Shown: positions 1 through 10,686 of the stretch, one piece after another | How the letters are laid out: each line of letters opens with the position of its first letter | How positions within the stretch are numbered: the first letter of the stretch is position 1 | NCBI GenBank assembly: GCA_958009055.1 | Contig: OY253655.1 | Span: 558,001-622,000 of the forward strand | Direction of reading: 5' to 3' | From: Choricystis sp. odSpoLacu1 | Taxonomy: Eukaryota; Chlorophyta; Trebouxiophyceae | DNA: 64,000 nucleotides | Notes under the pieces: model-generated | Database searches by the model: none | The model's input: only the letters and a program-made list of their open reading frames with translations | What the model was told of the DNA's origin: nothing | Translations under genes and position numbers: made by a program

Positions 1-1
1 C

Positions 2-463
2 TTTGTGCTGACCCCGGACGCGCAGCCCCCCCCTGATTTGTTGGCGTACCTGCGCCTGATGAACCTGGGCGGGGGGGACGCGTTCCTTCTTGAGCCCGTC
101 CTGCGCGCCGACGCGTGGCGCCACGTGTGCGACCCCGTCTCACCCGACAACGAGGGCGCGGTGTGTGCGTCCATGGCGGATGGGTGTGCGGCTGCTGCCG
201 CCCGTGTCGCGGGGGACGCGGCGGAAGACGCAAACCTTCTCGAATCCAACACCCTCTCCCGCCGCGCCGCCATGGCGCTGCGCGTGCGCTCCGGGGAACG
301 CGCTGCCCTGGCGGCTGCCGCCCGCTGGTTTGGGGGACGGCGGGAGGCGTTGCCGGGGCTGGAGTACTATCAAGAGAGGAGGTTGAGGGGGTTGGGGCTG
401 CTGGATGATGATGGCACCCACTCCAAGACGTACGACTCGTACTTCAAGGACGGCATTGCGTGA
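2..463 (+). CDS. Rubisco LSMT-type SET methyltransferase, C-terminal part
   Basis: The reading frame is open at the window edge, so only the C-terminal ~154 residues are seen; the catalytic SET domain lies upstream. The visible part matches the helical Rubisco-LSMT substrate-binding domain that follows SET in plastid protein-lysine methyltransferases: a DLLAYLRLMNL start, an AFLLEPV segment, CDPVSPDNEGAVC, an acidic EDANLLESN loop, ALRVRSGERAAL, and the end motif LEYYQERRLRGLGL. Known members methylate Rubisco large subunit, aldolase or other plastid proteins; the substrate of this one cannot be told. It ends in a convergent arrangement with the next gene (TFIIE-alpha), leaving ~220 bp for both 3' ends. 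Confidence 0.8.
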   Translation, partial: FVLTPDAQPPPDLLAYLRLMNLGGGDAFLLEPVLRADAWRHVCDPVSPDNEGAVCASMADGCAAAAARVAGDAAEDANLLESNTLSRRAAMALRVRSGERAALAAAARWFGGRREALPGLEYYQERRLRGLGLLDDDGTHSKTYDSYFKDGIA

Positions 464-683
464 TGGCGAGACGATGTGTGGGTGTTTTGGGTGGGAAAAG
501 AGAGGGGCGGGGACTTCTTTGGGGGGGTCGTGTTTGGTAAAAACTGATCAAAAAAACAAAACAAAACATCGCGCCAAGTCAGAGACATTGATTGCGCGCA
601 CACAAGCGAGAGAGAGACAAACCAGCACGATGTTTCTTCTCTGATCTGGGCTGTTAAAACAACAGCAAAAAACACCCTCTTTT

Positions 684-2125
684 CTAAGCATCCACCCACG
701 CCTCATCATCCTCCTCGTCCTCCGCCGTCTCAGCCTTGGCCGCGGGAGGGGGCACCACGTCGGTCCACTCGTCAGCAGCTGCAGGCGCCTCTTCTGTCTT
801 GGCCTCTGCCTTCACCCCCTCATCGACGCGTGGCCGCTTGGCGTCCCGCCCACCCCCACCCGCCGCAATTTCGGCCGCCCGCCGCTCCACTTCAGCCGCG
901 TACGCAGCCGCATACTCGGCCTGCGCGTCTGCGCGGGCGTGGCCATCGCCGGCGGCATCCGCAGCCGCAGCCGCCGCGCCCGCTGCGCGCAGCCAGGGGG
1001 GCAGTTCTTTGGGGGCGCCGGGGCCGGCGGCAGCAGCATCAGTGGCCACAGTGGCACCCAGCTCGACAGCGACGTCGGGGTCGCCGACGCCCCTGCGCCC
1101 GCCGCCGCCGCCGCCGCCGCGCCCGCGCGCGGCGGCTTGTGCGACCGCCATCGCCCACTCGCCCAGCGGCCCAAAATCGGGGGCAGCCGCGCCACCCGCC
1201 AGCGCAGCATCCACAGCCGCCAGCGCGTCGTCCAACGGTTGCAAAGCAGCATCCGCCGCCTCCAGCGCGGACCGTGCGGCCGCCGCGTCGGCGCCGCGGT
1301 CGCCGCCGCCCGCCGCCACCAGCACGGCGCCGCCACAATGATCGCCGTCGCAGTGAAACTCGCCGTCCCGGGGGTCGATCAGCCGAGCCGCGGCCAGTGT
1401 GTCGTGGGCGGCGCCGCAGGAGGGGCAGTCGTAGCGCAGCACAGCGGCTGCACGTGCCGCGCGCGCGGTCAACCCCGCCCGCAGCGCGTGCCGCCTCAGG
1501 CGCAGCACGTCCAGGGCACGCGGCCAGTCCAGGGCGGCGTAGGAGTGGATGTGGGCCCGGATGGAGGGGGGCGACGCGCCATCGGCGGCGGTCGTGCCAG
1601 TCGAGTCGGCCGCCCCCCCATCACTCGACGCCACCGCCGCCTGCCCCGCCCTCGGCCTCGCCGCCTCCTTCCTGTGCTCGCGAGCCACCAGCTGCTCCCC
1701 CTCCAGGTAGCGCAGCGCGCGGCGTGCGGGCTTGGCGTGCAGGCCGAGGGAGGCGAACAGGTCGTCCTCCCGCACCCACTCGCGCTCGGCCAGGGCGTCC
1801 AGCAGGACGGCACCCAGGCCGGTGGGCGGGATCTGGGTTGAGGGGGGGAGGGGGAGGAGGGTTGGGGAAACGCACACCCCAGCGGAAACCAATGGGCGGG
1901 TCGCTGCCGCCTCTCGCCCCCGCGCCCTCTTCATTCCGTATCTGGCGTCACGCACACAACCCACACACACACCTTGGCCCTGGACCCAGGCCCCTTGGCC
2001 GGCCCCTCCCCCGCGGGCGGCGGCGGCGGGCACGGCCCGCCGTACAGCAGCCGCCCCACGACACGGGCCAGGGAGATGTAGGCGGCGGGCACGTGCGTGG
2101 TGCGGGGCACGGCGGCCAGGTCCAT
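684..2125 (-). CDS. GTF2E1: Transcription initiation factor TFIIE, alpha subunit
   Basis: Two exons, 2125-1973 and 1832-684, join in phase 0 to give 433 residues. The N-terminus (residues ~1-130) fits the TFIIE-alpha winged helix (LARVVGRLLYGG, then VREDDLFASLGLHAKPAR). A zinc ribbon follows with Cys187, Cys190, Cys212 and Cys217 around the family-typical LIDPRDGEFHC. The rest is Ala/Gly-rich and ends in an acidic tail (EDEEDDEAWVDA), also typical. TFIIE-alpha recruits and stimulates TFIIH at RNA polymerase II promoters. The start is the only ATG upstream of the donor that keeps the winged-helix frame. The long plus-strand frame over this gene is a GC shadow. Confidence 0.85.
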
Positions 2126-2372
2126 GGTGGTGGGAGGGAGGAGGCGCGATGCGCTCCAGAGGAGAGAAGGCGGCCGAGGTGTTAGGAGAAACGTTGTTTT
2201 AACGCCGCGTTTTTTTTTACAGTCGTCCCAGCGCTACCACCCGCGCAAGAAGAAGGAATGATGAATAAAGCCAGAGGGGTGTACGTGTGGGGGAGTGGGC
2301 TTTTGGTTGTACAGTTCTTTTTTGTTTTTGCCCCAGCCTCCTCCCACCTTCTCTCTTCTCTCTCTTCTCTCA

Positions 2373-2785
2373 TCACGCCGCCGCAGCAGCTTCACGCCCA
2401 TGGCGCTGCACACGCAGAGTGGCCAGCGCAACAAACGGAGCCCCAGTCGTCGACGTCAGCGGCGGCAGCGGGGGGCGGGTGGGGGGGGGCGGAGGCGGTG
2501 GGAGCAGCGCGGGGGCGCCGTGGCTCGCGGTCAGCGCCAGGTTTTGCACGCTTTGAAACATGGTGAGGCAGGAGCGGCTTGCGCCAAAGTACTGGAGGGA
2601 GGAGAGGATGGGGGAGGGCAGGAAAGAGGTTGTGAGGGTTGGGGCGCGTGCTTCGAGAGGGGGGCGTGAGGGACCGCCGGCATTTTTTGGTCTTTCCCCT
2701 CTCGCGCCGGCACCGCCCTTTTCCCGCGCTCTCACGCTCTCACCTTGACCAGTAGCTTGGCTTCCATGACGACGGAGGAGGCCAT
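2373..2785 (-). CDS. Small hypothetical protein
   Basis: Candidate two-exon gene: 2785-2744 (14 codons, starting MASSVVMEAKLLVK) and 2591-2373, with a GTGAGA donor, a pyrimidine-rich CCTCCAG acceptor and matching phase 0, giving 86 residues. The middle carries a Pro run (seven prolines) between LLP and PTRPPLPP; the end is Ala-rich. No family is recognised. Support comes only from clean splice signals and an uninterrupted joined frame; coding bias is weaker than in the neighbours. It lies between the TFIIE-alpha start and the 3' end of the gene at 3091, all on the minus strand. Confidence 0.45.
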
Positions 2786-3090
2786 GGTGTTGTGTGTGTG
2801 TGTAGAGGCTGAGGGGAGAGGGAAGCGGTGAATTGTGGCTCCGTCGCGAGGGCGCACCGCCCCGTCCTCTTCCCCCGCCCCGCCCAAACACGAAACTTCC
2901 GCTGCATACAACCACTTTCAGTCACCTGGACGTGTGCTGTGAAGGAGGAAAGGCAAGGTGCGCCGGAGAGCGCGCGGGGCGACAGAGAAAGCAAATCTTG
3001 TGTGAGCGCCCTTGTTGTTTTTCGTCGCGGTTTGTTCTTGTTTTTACAGAGCGAAAAGGAGGGCAAAACGCACACAGACAACTCTCTCCC
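2786..3090. other. Intergenic region, no gene seen
   Basis: About 305 bp between two minus-strand genes. It should hold the 3' end of the gene starting at 4083 and the promoter of the small gene starting at 2785. No RNA gene or conserved motif is visible. Base composition is less GC-rich than the flanking exons. Confidence 0.5.
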
Positions 3091-4083
3091 TCACTCGCCC
3101 GCTTCATCCACATTGTCGTACAGCGCGGCCGCAGGGGGGGGCGCCCCCCGCGCGCGCGCCACGCCCGCCGCCACGGCGGGGGCGGGGGCGCGCGGTGGTG
3201 ACGACGCCGCCCCCGGCCCAGCAGCCAGCTCTGCGTCTCGCCTCGTCCACAGCACGCCGTTGAGCGGGTGTGGAGGCGACGCTGAGCCGGAGGCGGCGGG
3301 TGGGGGCGCCCCCTCGTCGCGCCGCCGCCACAGCACGCCGTCTCCAGTGTCTGGGGGGGCAGCAACTGCCGTGGGCGGCGGTGCTGCCACCGTCGACGGC
3401 ACCGGCGGTGGCGCTGCCGCCGTCGGCGGAGGGGTCGAGGGCGCTGCAGCGCCGTCGGCGGCTGTCGCCTCTGCAGCCGCGTCGTCGCCACCAGCCAGCC
3501 GGGTGGCCAGCAGCACCAGCCCCCCCACCCCCGCCACCGCGGCCGCGCCTCCCGCCAGAATTTCGGGTGGGAAGGAGGGCAGGGAGGGCAGGGAGGGCAG
3601 GGAGGACCGAGCGTTGTTGTCGTCGCCGCCCGACGCTGCCGCCGCGGGCACCGCCACGCCGGACGACCGCAACAGCGCGGCCGTGGAGTCAGTGTCGGTC
3701 GAAGCACGCGGTGGTGGTGGAGGCGGAGGCGGAGGCGGAGGAGGCGGCGCCGCACGCGCAGCCTCTGCTGCCACACCACTCCCCGCGCCACCACCCCCTC
3801 CCGCCGTCCTCTCCACCAGGGCGGCCAGCTCGTCGTCGCTCAGCTCGGCCAGCTTGGCCCGCGTGTCGCGCAGCAGGATGGACTCCAGCACGGCCCGGTC
3901 GACGGGGACGGTGCGCGCGGTGGCAGCAGGGGGGGGCGCCCCGAGCGCCATGGTCAGGGCGGCAGCCGCAACGGCCGCTGCGCCCGCCACCCGGCGCGAC
4001 AGGGAGGGTGGATCAGTGCACGACGTGCTAGCCACGCCCGCGCCGCGGGGTGGGGGGGGGGGGCAGCGGCGGCGGGGCCGCAT
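3091..4083 (-). CDS. Predicted plastid-targeted membrane protein with duplicated GVLW-x-RRD motif
   Basis: Single exon, 330 residues from the ATG at 4083. The N-terminus is basic and then reads SLSRRVAGAAAVAAAALTM ending near A-x-A residues: a twin-arginine plus hydrophobic stretch like a thylakoid-lumen leader behind a transit peptide. Next come a short helical segment (ILLRDTRAKLAELSDDELAAL), a 13-proline run, an SLPSLPSLPS repeat, and one membrane helix (AGGAAAVAGVGGLVLLATRLAG). The tail carries GVLWRRRDEG and, ~25 residues later, GVLWTRRDAE. Family not recognised. Localisation is inference from the leader. It is head-to-head with the UBX gene (265 bp between start codons). Confidence 0.65.
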   Translation of the reverse strand: MRPRRRCPPPPPRGAGVASTSCTDPPSLSRRVAGAAAVAAAALTMALGAPPPAATARTVPVDRAVLESILLRDTRAKLAELSDDELAALVERTAGGGGGAGSGVAAEAARAAPPPPPPPPPPPPPRASTDTDSTAALLRSSGVAVPAAAASGGDDNNARSSLPSLPSLPSFPPEILAGGAAAVAGVGGLVLLATRLAGGDDAAAEATAADGAAAPSTPPPTAAAPPPVPSTVAAPPPTAVAAPPDTGDGVLWRRRDEGAPPPAASGSASPPHPLNGVLWTRRDAELAAGPGAASSPPRAPAPAVAAGVARARGAPPPAAALYDNVDEAGE

Positions 4084-4348
4084 GTGGCGGCGTCGGCGGA
4101 CCGCGCGGCGGCGCCGCGGCGCGCGCCGGGAGGCGCATTGGTAAGCAGGAGCTAGAGTGTAGGGCGTGTGTGTGTGTTGGCTAGGGGGCCGGTTGGGAGA
4201 GAGGCGCGACAGCCTGGCCGCGGGCGCGGTTGTTTTCGAGAGTTGTGTCGACAGCGAAGCGACGGAGAGGTCGACACAGACCAACGTTTTCTTTGCCTCA
4301 CCTCTCCATTCGACGCCGCCGCGTCCGAAGCTGTCGACGCAGCAAAGC

Positions 4349-5933
4349 ATGGACGAAGCCGCCATCGTCCGCTTGGCGAGAGCTGCCGGCGTGCCCGCTG
4401 ACCGGGCGAGGTTCTTTTTAGAGGCGGCAGCGGGGGACGAGGCTGCCGCGGCGGTGATGCTGCAGGGTGAGTGTGCATGGGAAGGGGCCGGCCTCGCTTC
4501 CCGCGCCGCCGCCACAAAACTCACACAAACACACACACCTTCCCTCACACACAGACCACGCGGCCGACGCCCCGCGCGCCCCGCGCGCCCGCTCCCCTGC
4601 GCGCCGTGCGCCGCCCCGCCCTCCCGCCCCCGGCGCCCGCCGCCCTGCCCGCGCTCCTGCTGCTGGCAGCAACGGCGTCTCCACCGCGCTGGCATCCCTG
4701 CTGCGCCTGCCCCTGGACGTGGCGGCGGCGGCGTTCGCCGCGGCACGCGTCGTTGCCGACATCACGCTGCGCGGCGTCGCGGCCGTCCTGCCGCCCGGCC
4801 TGGGGGACGCGTTGAGGGGTGAGTACTGTGTGCGTGTGTGGGTGCTGGCGGCACTGCTTTTTACGTGTTGACCTTGTTTTTTCACCACCTTTTCCCCCCA
4901 CCACCACCCAGGCGCTGTCACTCGGTCCGCCCTCCTCCCCCCCCCCACCCGCCCCACCGATCCCACCGACGATGCCGTGTTCTTCGGGGACGCCTTCCGC
5001 TCCGCCTATGGCGACGGCGGCCCGGCCTGGGCGCCCGTGCCGTGGCGCGCGGCCGCCGATGACGCCGCCGCGCGCCACGCCCTGCTGTTCGTGTACCTCC
5101 ACTCCCCACGCCACGATGACGCGTCGGCCTTTTGCGAAAGCGTGCTGTGCTCCCCCGCCGTCGGCCCACGCGCGTCCCGCGACTTTGTGTGCTGGGGGGG
5201 GGATGTGAGCGCGTCGCGCGACGCGCACGCGCTGGCCTCCGCCCTGCTCCCGCGCGCCTACCCGTACGCTGCGTTGGTGCGGGGGCCGGGGTCGAGGCCC
5301 GTGCTGGCTGCCGCGGCGGAGGGCGTGACGGACGCAGCCCGGTTCTCGCGGTGGCTGGACGCCGCGGCAGCGCAGCACGGCGCGCCGCTCGCGGCCGCGC
5401 GCGAAGCCGCCGCCGCCCGCGATCGCGACAGGCTGCTGCGAGAGGAGCAGGATGCCGAGTATGCCGCCTCCCTGGCCGCCGACCGGGCGCGCGAGGAGGC
5501 GGCTGCTCAGGCTGCGGCCGACGCGGCGGCGGCGGAAGCCGCGGCTGCGCAAGCCGCGGCCGCAGCCGCAGCCGCAGCCGCGGCCGCCGCCGAACGGGAA
5601 CAAGCCGCCGCCGCAGCCCTGGCGGGGCGGCGCCAAGCCGCGCGCGCGTCGTTGCCGCCTGAGCCGGCGGCGGGCGCCCCCAGCGCCGCTGCGATCCGTG
5701 TGCGCCTGCGCGACGGCTCGGCCGCCACCCGCCGCTTCGATCAGGCCGCCCCCCTGGCCACCGTGTACGACTGGGTGGACTCGCTGGACGAGCAGGCGTC
5801 GCTGAACTATTCGCTGGTGCTGGCGGTACCGCCGCGCACCGTGCTGGCCCGCGGCGCGCGCGGGGGGGAGACACTGGCAGCTCTGGGGCTGACACGGCAG
5901 GCCGCCCTGTTTGTGCAGTGCGAGGATGAGTGA
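4349..5933 (+). CDS. FAF2: FAF2/UBXD8-like UBA-UAS-UBX protein (p97/CDC48 adaptor)
   Basis: Exons 4349-4466, 4555-4818 and 4912-5933 give 467 residues. Order of parts: UBA-like helices (residues 1-40), an Arg/Pro-rich linker, a hydrophobic hairpin (DVAAAAFAAARVVADITLRG) expected to sit in the ER membrane, a UAS thioredoxin-like domain (VFFGDAFRSAYG, HALLFVYLHSPRHDD, FCESVLC), a coiled coil opening with REEQDAEYAASLA (a hallmark of this family), an Ala-rich stretch, and a C-terminal UBX domain with a PPR turn where most UBX domains have FPR. Family members bind p97/CDC48 and ubiquitinated clients in ER-associated degradation and on lipid droplets. Starts 116 bp upstream of nothing overlapping; the next gene follows on the same strand. 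Confidence 0.88.
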
Positions 5934-6048
5934 CTGTGTGATGTGGAGAGAGAACGACCCTTTTCTAAAGAGAAGGGTCACTCTTTTCTTTTTTGGAGAG
6001 TTGAAACAAAAAACCTTTCATCTTCCTCTCCTTCCCTCTCCGTTTTCC

Positions 6049-6888
6049 ATGGTTCCCTCCCCTCCCCGCCCCTCCCGCGCCCGCTCCCTGGCTCCCGGGT
6101 CGGTGTCTGCTGTCGCAGCGGCAGCAGCCCCCCCTGCCGCCGACACGGCGTTCCCGCCTCCCCCTCCCACTGCCTGGACCCCCAAAGACGACGCCCTCTT
6201 TGTCACCGCCGCCGCCAAGTATGACGCCTTCGCGCACGCCACCAACACCTTCCTCCGCCTCGTCAAAGCCTACATGGACCGCCACGGCCGCCCCTTTGCT
6301 GCCGCCGACGTGCGGGGGCACTGGGAGCGGCTACTGAGCGGGGCAGCCGCCGCGCTCTCGCTGCCGCCCGTGGTGGTGGCGCCGCTTGTGGCTACCCCCA
6401 TCCCTCCTCCACCACCGTCTGGTATCCGCATCGGCCCGCCGCCGCCGGCGGTGGCGGCCGCGCGCGCGCGCGCGGCGCGTGCCAGCGCGGCCGCCTCCCA
6501 CCTCCGCCCCTCCGCCCTGGGGCGCGATTCGGTGGCGCCGCCGCCGCCCATCGCGCGCGCAGCATCTCTGTCGCCGCCACCGCCGCGCAGTCGGTCGGTG
6601 CGGGTGGTGGAGGCGCCGCCGCCGCCGCCAGTCGCGTCACCTCCTCCGCCGCGCGCCGCGTCTCGCCCGGGCTCCGCCACCTCCCTCACGCGATCTGCTT
6701 CCACGCCGCCGTCTCTGCCGTCGCTGCCCGAGTCGCCGCTTGTCGTGGTGGACGCGGGCGCGGAGGAAGACGAGGAGGAGGAGGCGCTGTCTGCCGAACC
6801 GCCGTCGTCTCCCCCGCCCGCGGCCACGCAGCCGCCATCGCCGCGGGCGTCGGTGAGCTTGGTGGAGGATGATGTGGCGGTGGTGTGA
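6049..6888 (+). CDS. Proline-rich protein with a Myb/SANT-like segment
   Basis: Single exon, 279 residues, ATG in good context (CCATGG). Residues ~40-100 read AWTPKDDALFVTAAAKYD and end VRGHWERLL, the tryptophan-spaced helix pattern of a Myb/SANT-like domain, with a FLRLVKAYMDRHGRP insert. The remaining two thirds is low-complexity Pro/Ala/Ser with an acidic patch (EEDEEEEALS) near the end. If the domain call is right it is a nuclear DNA- or histone-binding protein; the single weak repeat leaves this open. It follows the UBX gene on the same strand with a 115-bp gap. Confidence 0.6.
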   Translation: MVPSPPRPSRARSLAPGSVSAVAAAAAPPAADTAFPPPPPTAWTPKDDALFVTAAAKYDAFAHATNTFLRLVKAYMDRHGRPFAAADVRGHWERLLSGAAAALSLPPVVVAPLVATPIPPPPPSGIRIGPPPPAVAAARARAARASAAASHLRPSALGRDSVAPPPPIARAASLSPPPPRSRSVRVVEAPPPPPVASPPPPRAASRPGSATSLTRSASTPPSLPSLPESPLVVVDAGAEEDEEEEALSAEPPSSPPPAATQPPSPRASVSLVEDDVAVV

Positions 6889-7040
6889 GAACGAGAGAAA
6901 CGCGTTTCTTTCCGTGCCGGGGGGGGCGGCGTTTTTCACAAAAACGGGCGCAGCCACAAAAAAGTTTGTCGGGGGGGGTCTCTCTCCGCGTGGATCGCAA
7001 AAAAAGGGGGGGCAGGGGCGTGCGTGTCGCACGTGTGCCT

Positions 7041-7073
<33 letters not shown>

Positions 7074-7281
7074 ATATTGGGGTTTTTGTAAATGAAAAAA
7101 AAAAGGGCAAATCGCATCAAGTGTGCTTTCACCAGGGGGCTTTGCAACGTCCCCCTTTTTCACGGGGCCAATCAGTAAAAAAAAGACGGGAGCGTGTGGC
7201 GCAAATGCGTGTGCACACTCCCGGAGTGGGGGTGGTTATAAGGGTAGATCAAAAAGAAAAGGAAAACTCTCCTTTTCCTCT
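6889..7281. other. Convergent 3' intergenic region
   Basis: About 390 bp between the 3' ends of the Myb-like gene (+) and the mannanase (-). It is dominated by runs of A, T and G, including a 29-G tract (listed separately). No open frame with coding bias and no RNA gene is seen. Confidence 0.6.
7043..7071 (+). repeat. Poly-G tract, 29 bases
   Basis: An uninterrupted run of 29 G within the convergent intergenic region. It is the longest homopolymer in the window and could form a G-quadruplex. Its true length is uncertain because runs this long are read poorly by all sequencing methods. Confidence 0.85.
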
Positions 7282-10150
7282 TCACGCGCCCTTCTCGCGC
7301 ACGACGCCCGACACCCACGGCTGGTGCGGCCCGCTGGCCGTCGTCGTGTGCTTGCCGTCCGGCATGGACTTGAGTGAGCACGCGCGGTAGGGGAAGGCGT
7401 CGCCCTGGCACTTGCCGTAAGGGCCAAACCCTTTGCCCGGCGATGCCGACGCGATGTAGGTCGGGCAGTCTTTCGCGCACCCATCCTTCAACGGGCAGAA
7501 CGTCCACGCCGTGCACGTCGAGTCCGCCTTGCACGCGGCGCAGCAGTCGGCCGCCGTCAGGATGGAGGGGGTGGGCGCAGCAGAGTTGATGTCAAAGACG
7601 ATGAGGTTGCCATCGACGTTTTTCTGCTCCGCTTTGCACGCGTCGTCGGCGCACACGACACTCTTTTTGAGGTCGGCAGAGGTGCAGGTCGCCGGGTCGG
7701 CGTCCGCGCCGCACGCGCCCGCGCCCTTGAGCTGGCACTTGAAGGCCGGCAGCACGGAGACGGCGCCAGGAGCGCCCGAGATCCAGCCGACGCCCGCGCC
7801 CATCGCGAGCGTGGGTGTGTAGTAGGGGTGGGGCACCGCCCGGAACTGGCACCCGCCCTTGGCCACCGTCGCGTTGGCGGCATCCGTGCACCCGCCATCG
7901 CAGTAGCAGTAGGACCAGGCGGCCGCGGCCGCCGACTTGGCGGCGGCGCAGCAGTCGGCGACGGATCTGGCGGTCACCGTTTTGGTGACCTCCCCCACGT
8001 CAACACGGCCGTAGGCCGCGTTGCAGCCCGCGCCCGCGTCCTCGGGGACGGGCACCTTGAAGAAGTCGGGACCCGGGCCGGCGCCCTGGAGGCGGCGCCC
8101 TGTGGCGGCGGACGCGGTCTCGACGGCGGCGGTCGCGTTTTTGCGCGCCGCAGTCGGCGGCGACGCTTTGCGGCCACCACCCCCGCCGCACACCTTGTCG
8201 TTGTGCTTGGCCACAAAGTCGCCAAACGGCTTCACCACGTCGCGGAACGCGGGCGAGTCCACCGTGATGGAGGCCGACTTGTCAAAGTCGGACAGTTCGC
8301 CGCCGTTGTTGCCGAGCGCGGCCCACCGCCAAAACAGGATGCCCTTGAGCGCGTCCCGGTTGGCGATGGATTCGCGAGCCTGGGAGTAGGTCTGGTTGAA
8401 CCACTTGGTGCGGTCGTCCTCACCGCCCACCGCCTTGCCGCCGACACCCTTGCCAAACTCCTCCAGCAGCAGTGGCTTGCCGAGCAGGCGCGCGCCCTCC
8501 ACGTGGCCATCGATCCAGGACTTGCCGAAGCCCGGGTCCCAACGCTGCCAGTTGTCGGGCCACAGGTGGATGGCGGCGTAGTCGATGCCGTTGACGGCGT
8601 GGGCGGGCAGGAAGTCGTTGCCTGAGGTGGAGTGTGGGGGAGAGTGTGTTGGTGAGAAAAACGCTCGCTGCCGCTCGCACAAAAAACGTTCCTCCACACA
8701 CACACACCACACCGCACACACTCACCCGTGTACCCCGCCCACAGGAACGGGTTGTACTTGTCCGCCAGGCAGGAGGCGGCGGAGTAGAAGCCGTCCGCCC
8801 CAATGGTGACCAAGTGGTTTGGGTCGACCTGCTTCATGTAGGGCGCCATTTCGGCCACCCACTCCTGCATGCCGCACCCGGCGGGCGACTCGCAGCGCGG
8901 CTCGTTGATCAGGTTCCAGGCCATGATGGCGGGGTCGTCCTTGTACTTTTTGCCGTTGATGGAGTTGACGCGGTTGGCGAGCGCGTCGAGGTGATTCTCA
9001 TAAAGTTTCTTGGCGCCCGCGTCCGTGAAGAAGGCGTCCTCACCCACGACGCGCCCATTGGAGATGGCCAGCTTGCCCGCCGCGTTGGCGTACGCAAACT
9101 TGTTGTCCGTGTTGGCGCCCGCGCGCCGCTTTTCGTCGGTGTTGGCGTCGTCCCAGTTGTTGGCGATCGCCAGAATCAGTTTCAACCCACGCTTGCCCGC
9201 TTCATCGATCATGAAGTCCAGAGCTTTGAACGCTTTCTCGTTGTACTCCCCCGGCTTGGTCTGCAGGCCGAAGCCTTCGGTTGTGCCAAACGCAAACGAG
9301 CGCACGACGTTGAGCCCGTTGGCGACCGCTTTGTCGAGCTGGGCTTTGACGTCGTCCGGGGTGCCCTTGACGCCGGCGGCGGCCTCCATCATTTGCCAGG
9401 TGTTGTAGCTGGGGTGGATGTGGAGAGTGGTGGGTTGATCGCCAGTGTGTGGGGGCTTGTGAGTGGGCAGCCGCCGGGTTTGTCTCTTTTCGGCTTCGTG
9501 GCGATGCGCGAACGCGTGTGTGCCGCCTCGCCTCCCTTTCCCTCGGCACGCGCCGGCTTTTCCACCCCCCTCGCACAACGATCTGGCTTAAACTGCGTGC
9601 GTTGCGATAGAGAAACAGGGGGGCCGTGCCCTCTTCAGCCCGTGCCCGTGCGTGCATTCTGCGCTTCTCGCTCGTCAGCCAGCTCACCACCCGCATTTGG
9701 AGCACCCGCCACGCCCTCTCCCTCGACTCACCCGTTGACATAGAACTCGCGGCAGTCGCCGTCGATAAAGTTGCCATCCTTGACGGTGATGAAGCCGGCG
9801 GCTGGAGGGAAATGGGAAGAGAGGGCGGCGGCGGTGAGCTGCTGTGTTTGGGCGTCGGTCGAGCGAGGTGCGCTCTCCTGGCGCGCGCGCGCGGGGGCCG
9901 GTAAGGGCGGCGGTTGGCGCCCCTTTGCGCACGCTGTCCCGATGGGTAGGCAGTGGCGCACCCAAGCACGGTTGCGACGCGTTGAGTTTGCGTTGCCGGG
10001 GAGCGGGCACCGCCGTGGCGGCCCCCATACCAATTTGACTGGGCGTCAGCGCTTTTGGCTAGTCGTCACACATCGCGCCCCCTTGTCCCTCCCGCACAAC
10101 TCACCGCTGCCAGCCAACGCCGCGAGGGCGAGCACCACAAGCGTGCGCAT
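7282..10150 (-). CDS. Secreted GH5 endo-beta-mannanase with Cys-rich C-terminal domains
   Basis: Exons 10150-10105, 9801-9732, 9408-8726 and 8621-7282 give 712 residues. A signal peptide (MRTLVVLALAALAGS) precedes a GH5, subfamily-7-like catalytic domain: VVRSFAFGTTEGFG, LILAIANNWDD, LNLINEP with the acid/base Glu near residue 208, HLVTIGADGFY, and LLLEEFGKG carrying the nucleophile. After ~residue 390 come two Cys-rich PAN/apple-like segments (repeated DCCAA, WSYCYC, WTFCP). Family members cut beta-1,4-mannan; the tail probably binds carbohydrate or protein. A mannan cell wall or algal food polysaccharide is the likely substrate. A second mannanase lies at 22683. Head-to-head with the DUF2807-like gene. 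Confidence 0.88.
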
Positions 10151-10686
10151 GGCGAGGAGGAGAAGGGGGGGCTGTGGACTGCGCAAAAAGGGGCGCGCAG
10201 GAAACAGCGACTGGCGTGTTTGTTCGCCAGAGTGTGAATCGAAAAACGCGCACAGCCTCCACTATTTCCTCTTCTTCCTTTCGCAGGTGCGTTCAGGGTC
10301 GGCGTGGAGCAGTGTCGGGTCAAACACTCCCCAAACGGTCGACTTCAGCGTTGCATGCGTGCGCCCTGTGTCGACGGCGGGGGCTTGGCGGATGGAGCGC
10401 GCAACACGCTCGCGAGCGGTTGGGGCACTTTTGATGGAAGCGCGCCCGCCACCCCGATGCGTGCGTTTGCGGACGCCCCACCCCGTCAACGTGACTACGA
10501 CACTGTTCATTTATCAACCAAGGGGAGGAAAGGCATTACTGGCCGGCTGCCGGCGCCACAACGCCCCTGCATCGCGCCGAGGGGAAAGAGTAAAAAAAAA
10601 AAAAAAACTCTCCCCCCCCCCCCCCCCCCCCTTCCCCCAGGTCCTCCCGCGCGTGGCTGCCCCCCCACCTGCGCCTCTCATCCTCC
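10151..10686. promoter_or_regulatory. Divergent promoter region, mannanase / DUF2807-like gene
   Basis: About 535 bp between two diverging start codons, so it must hold both promoters and 5' UTRs. It contains an A15-like run followed by a C-rich run at 10591-10630 just before the plus-strand start. No conserved promoter motif can be named and no further gene is visible. Confidence 0.5.

Noticed and set aside
830..2185. 451-codon plus-strand open frame over TFIIE-alpha
   Set aside because: Arg/Pro-rich shadow caused by GC content; the minus strand has a zinc ribbon, winged helix and correct splice sites.
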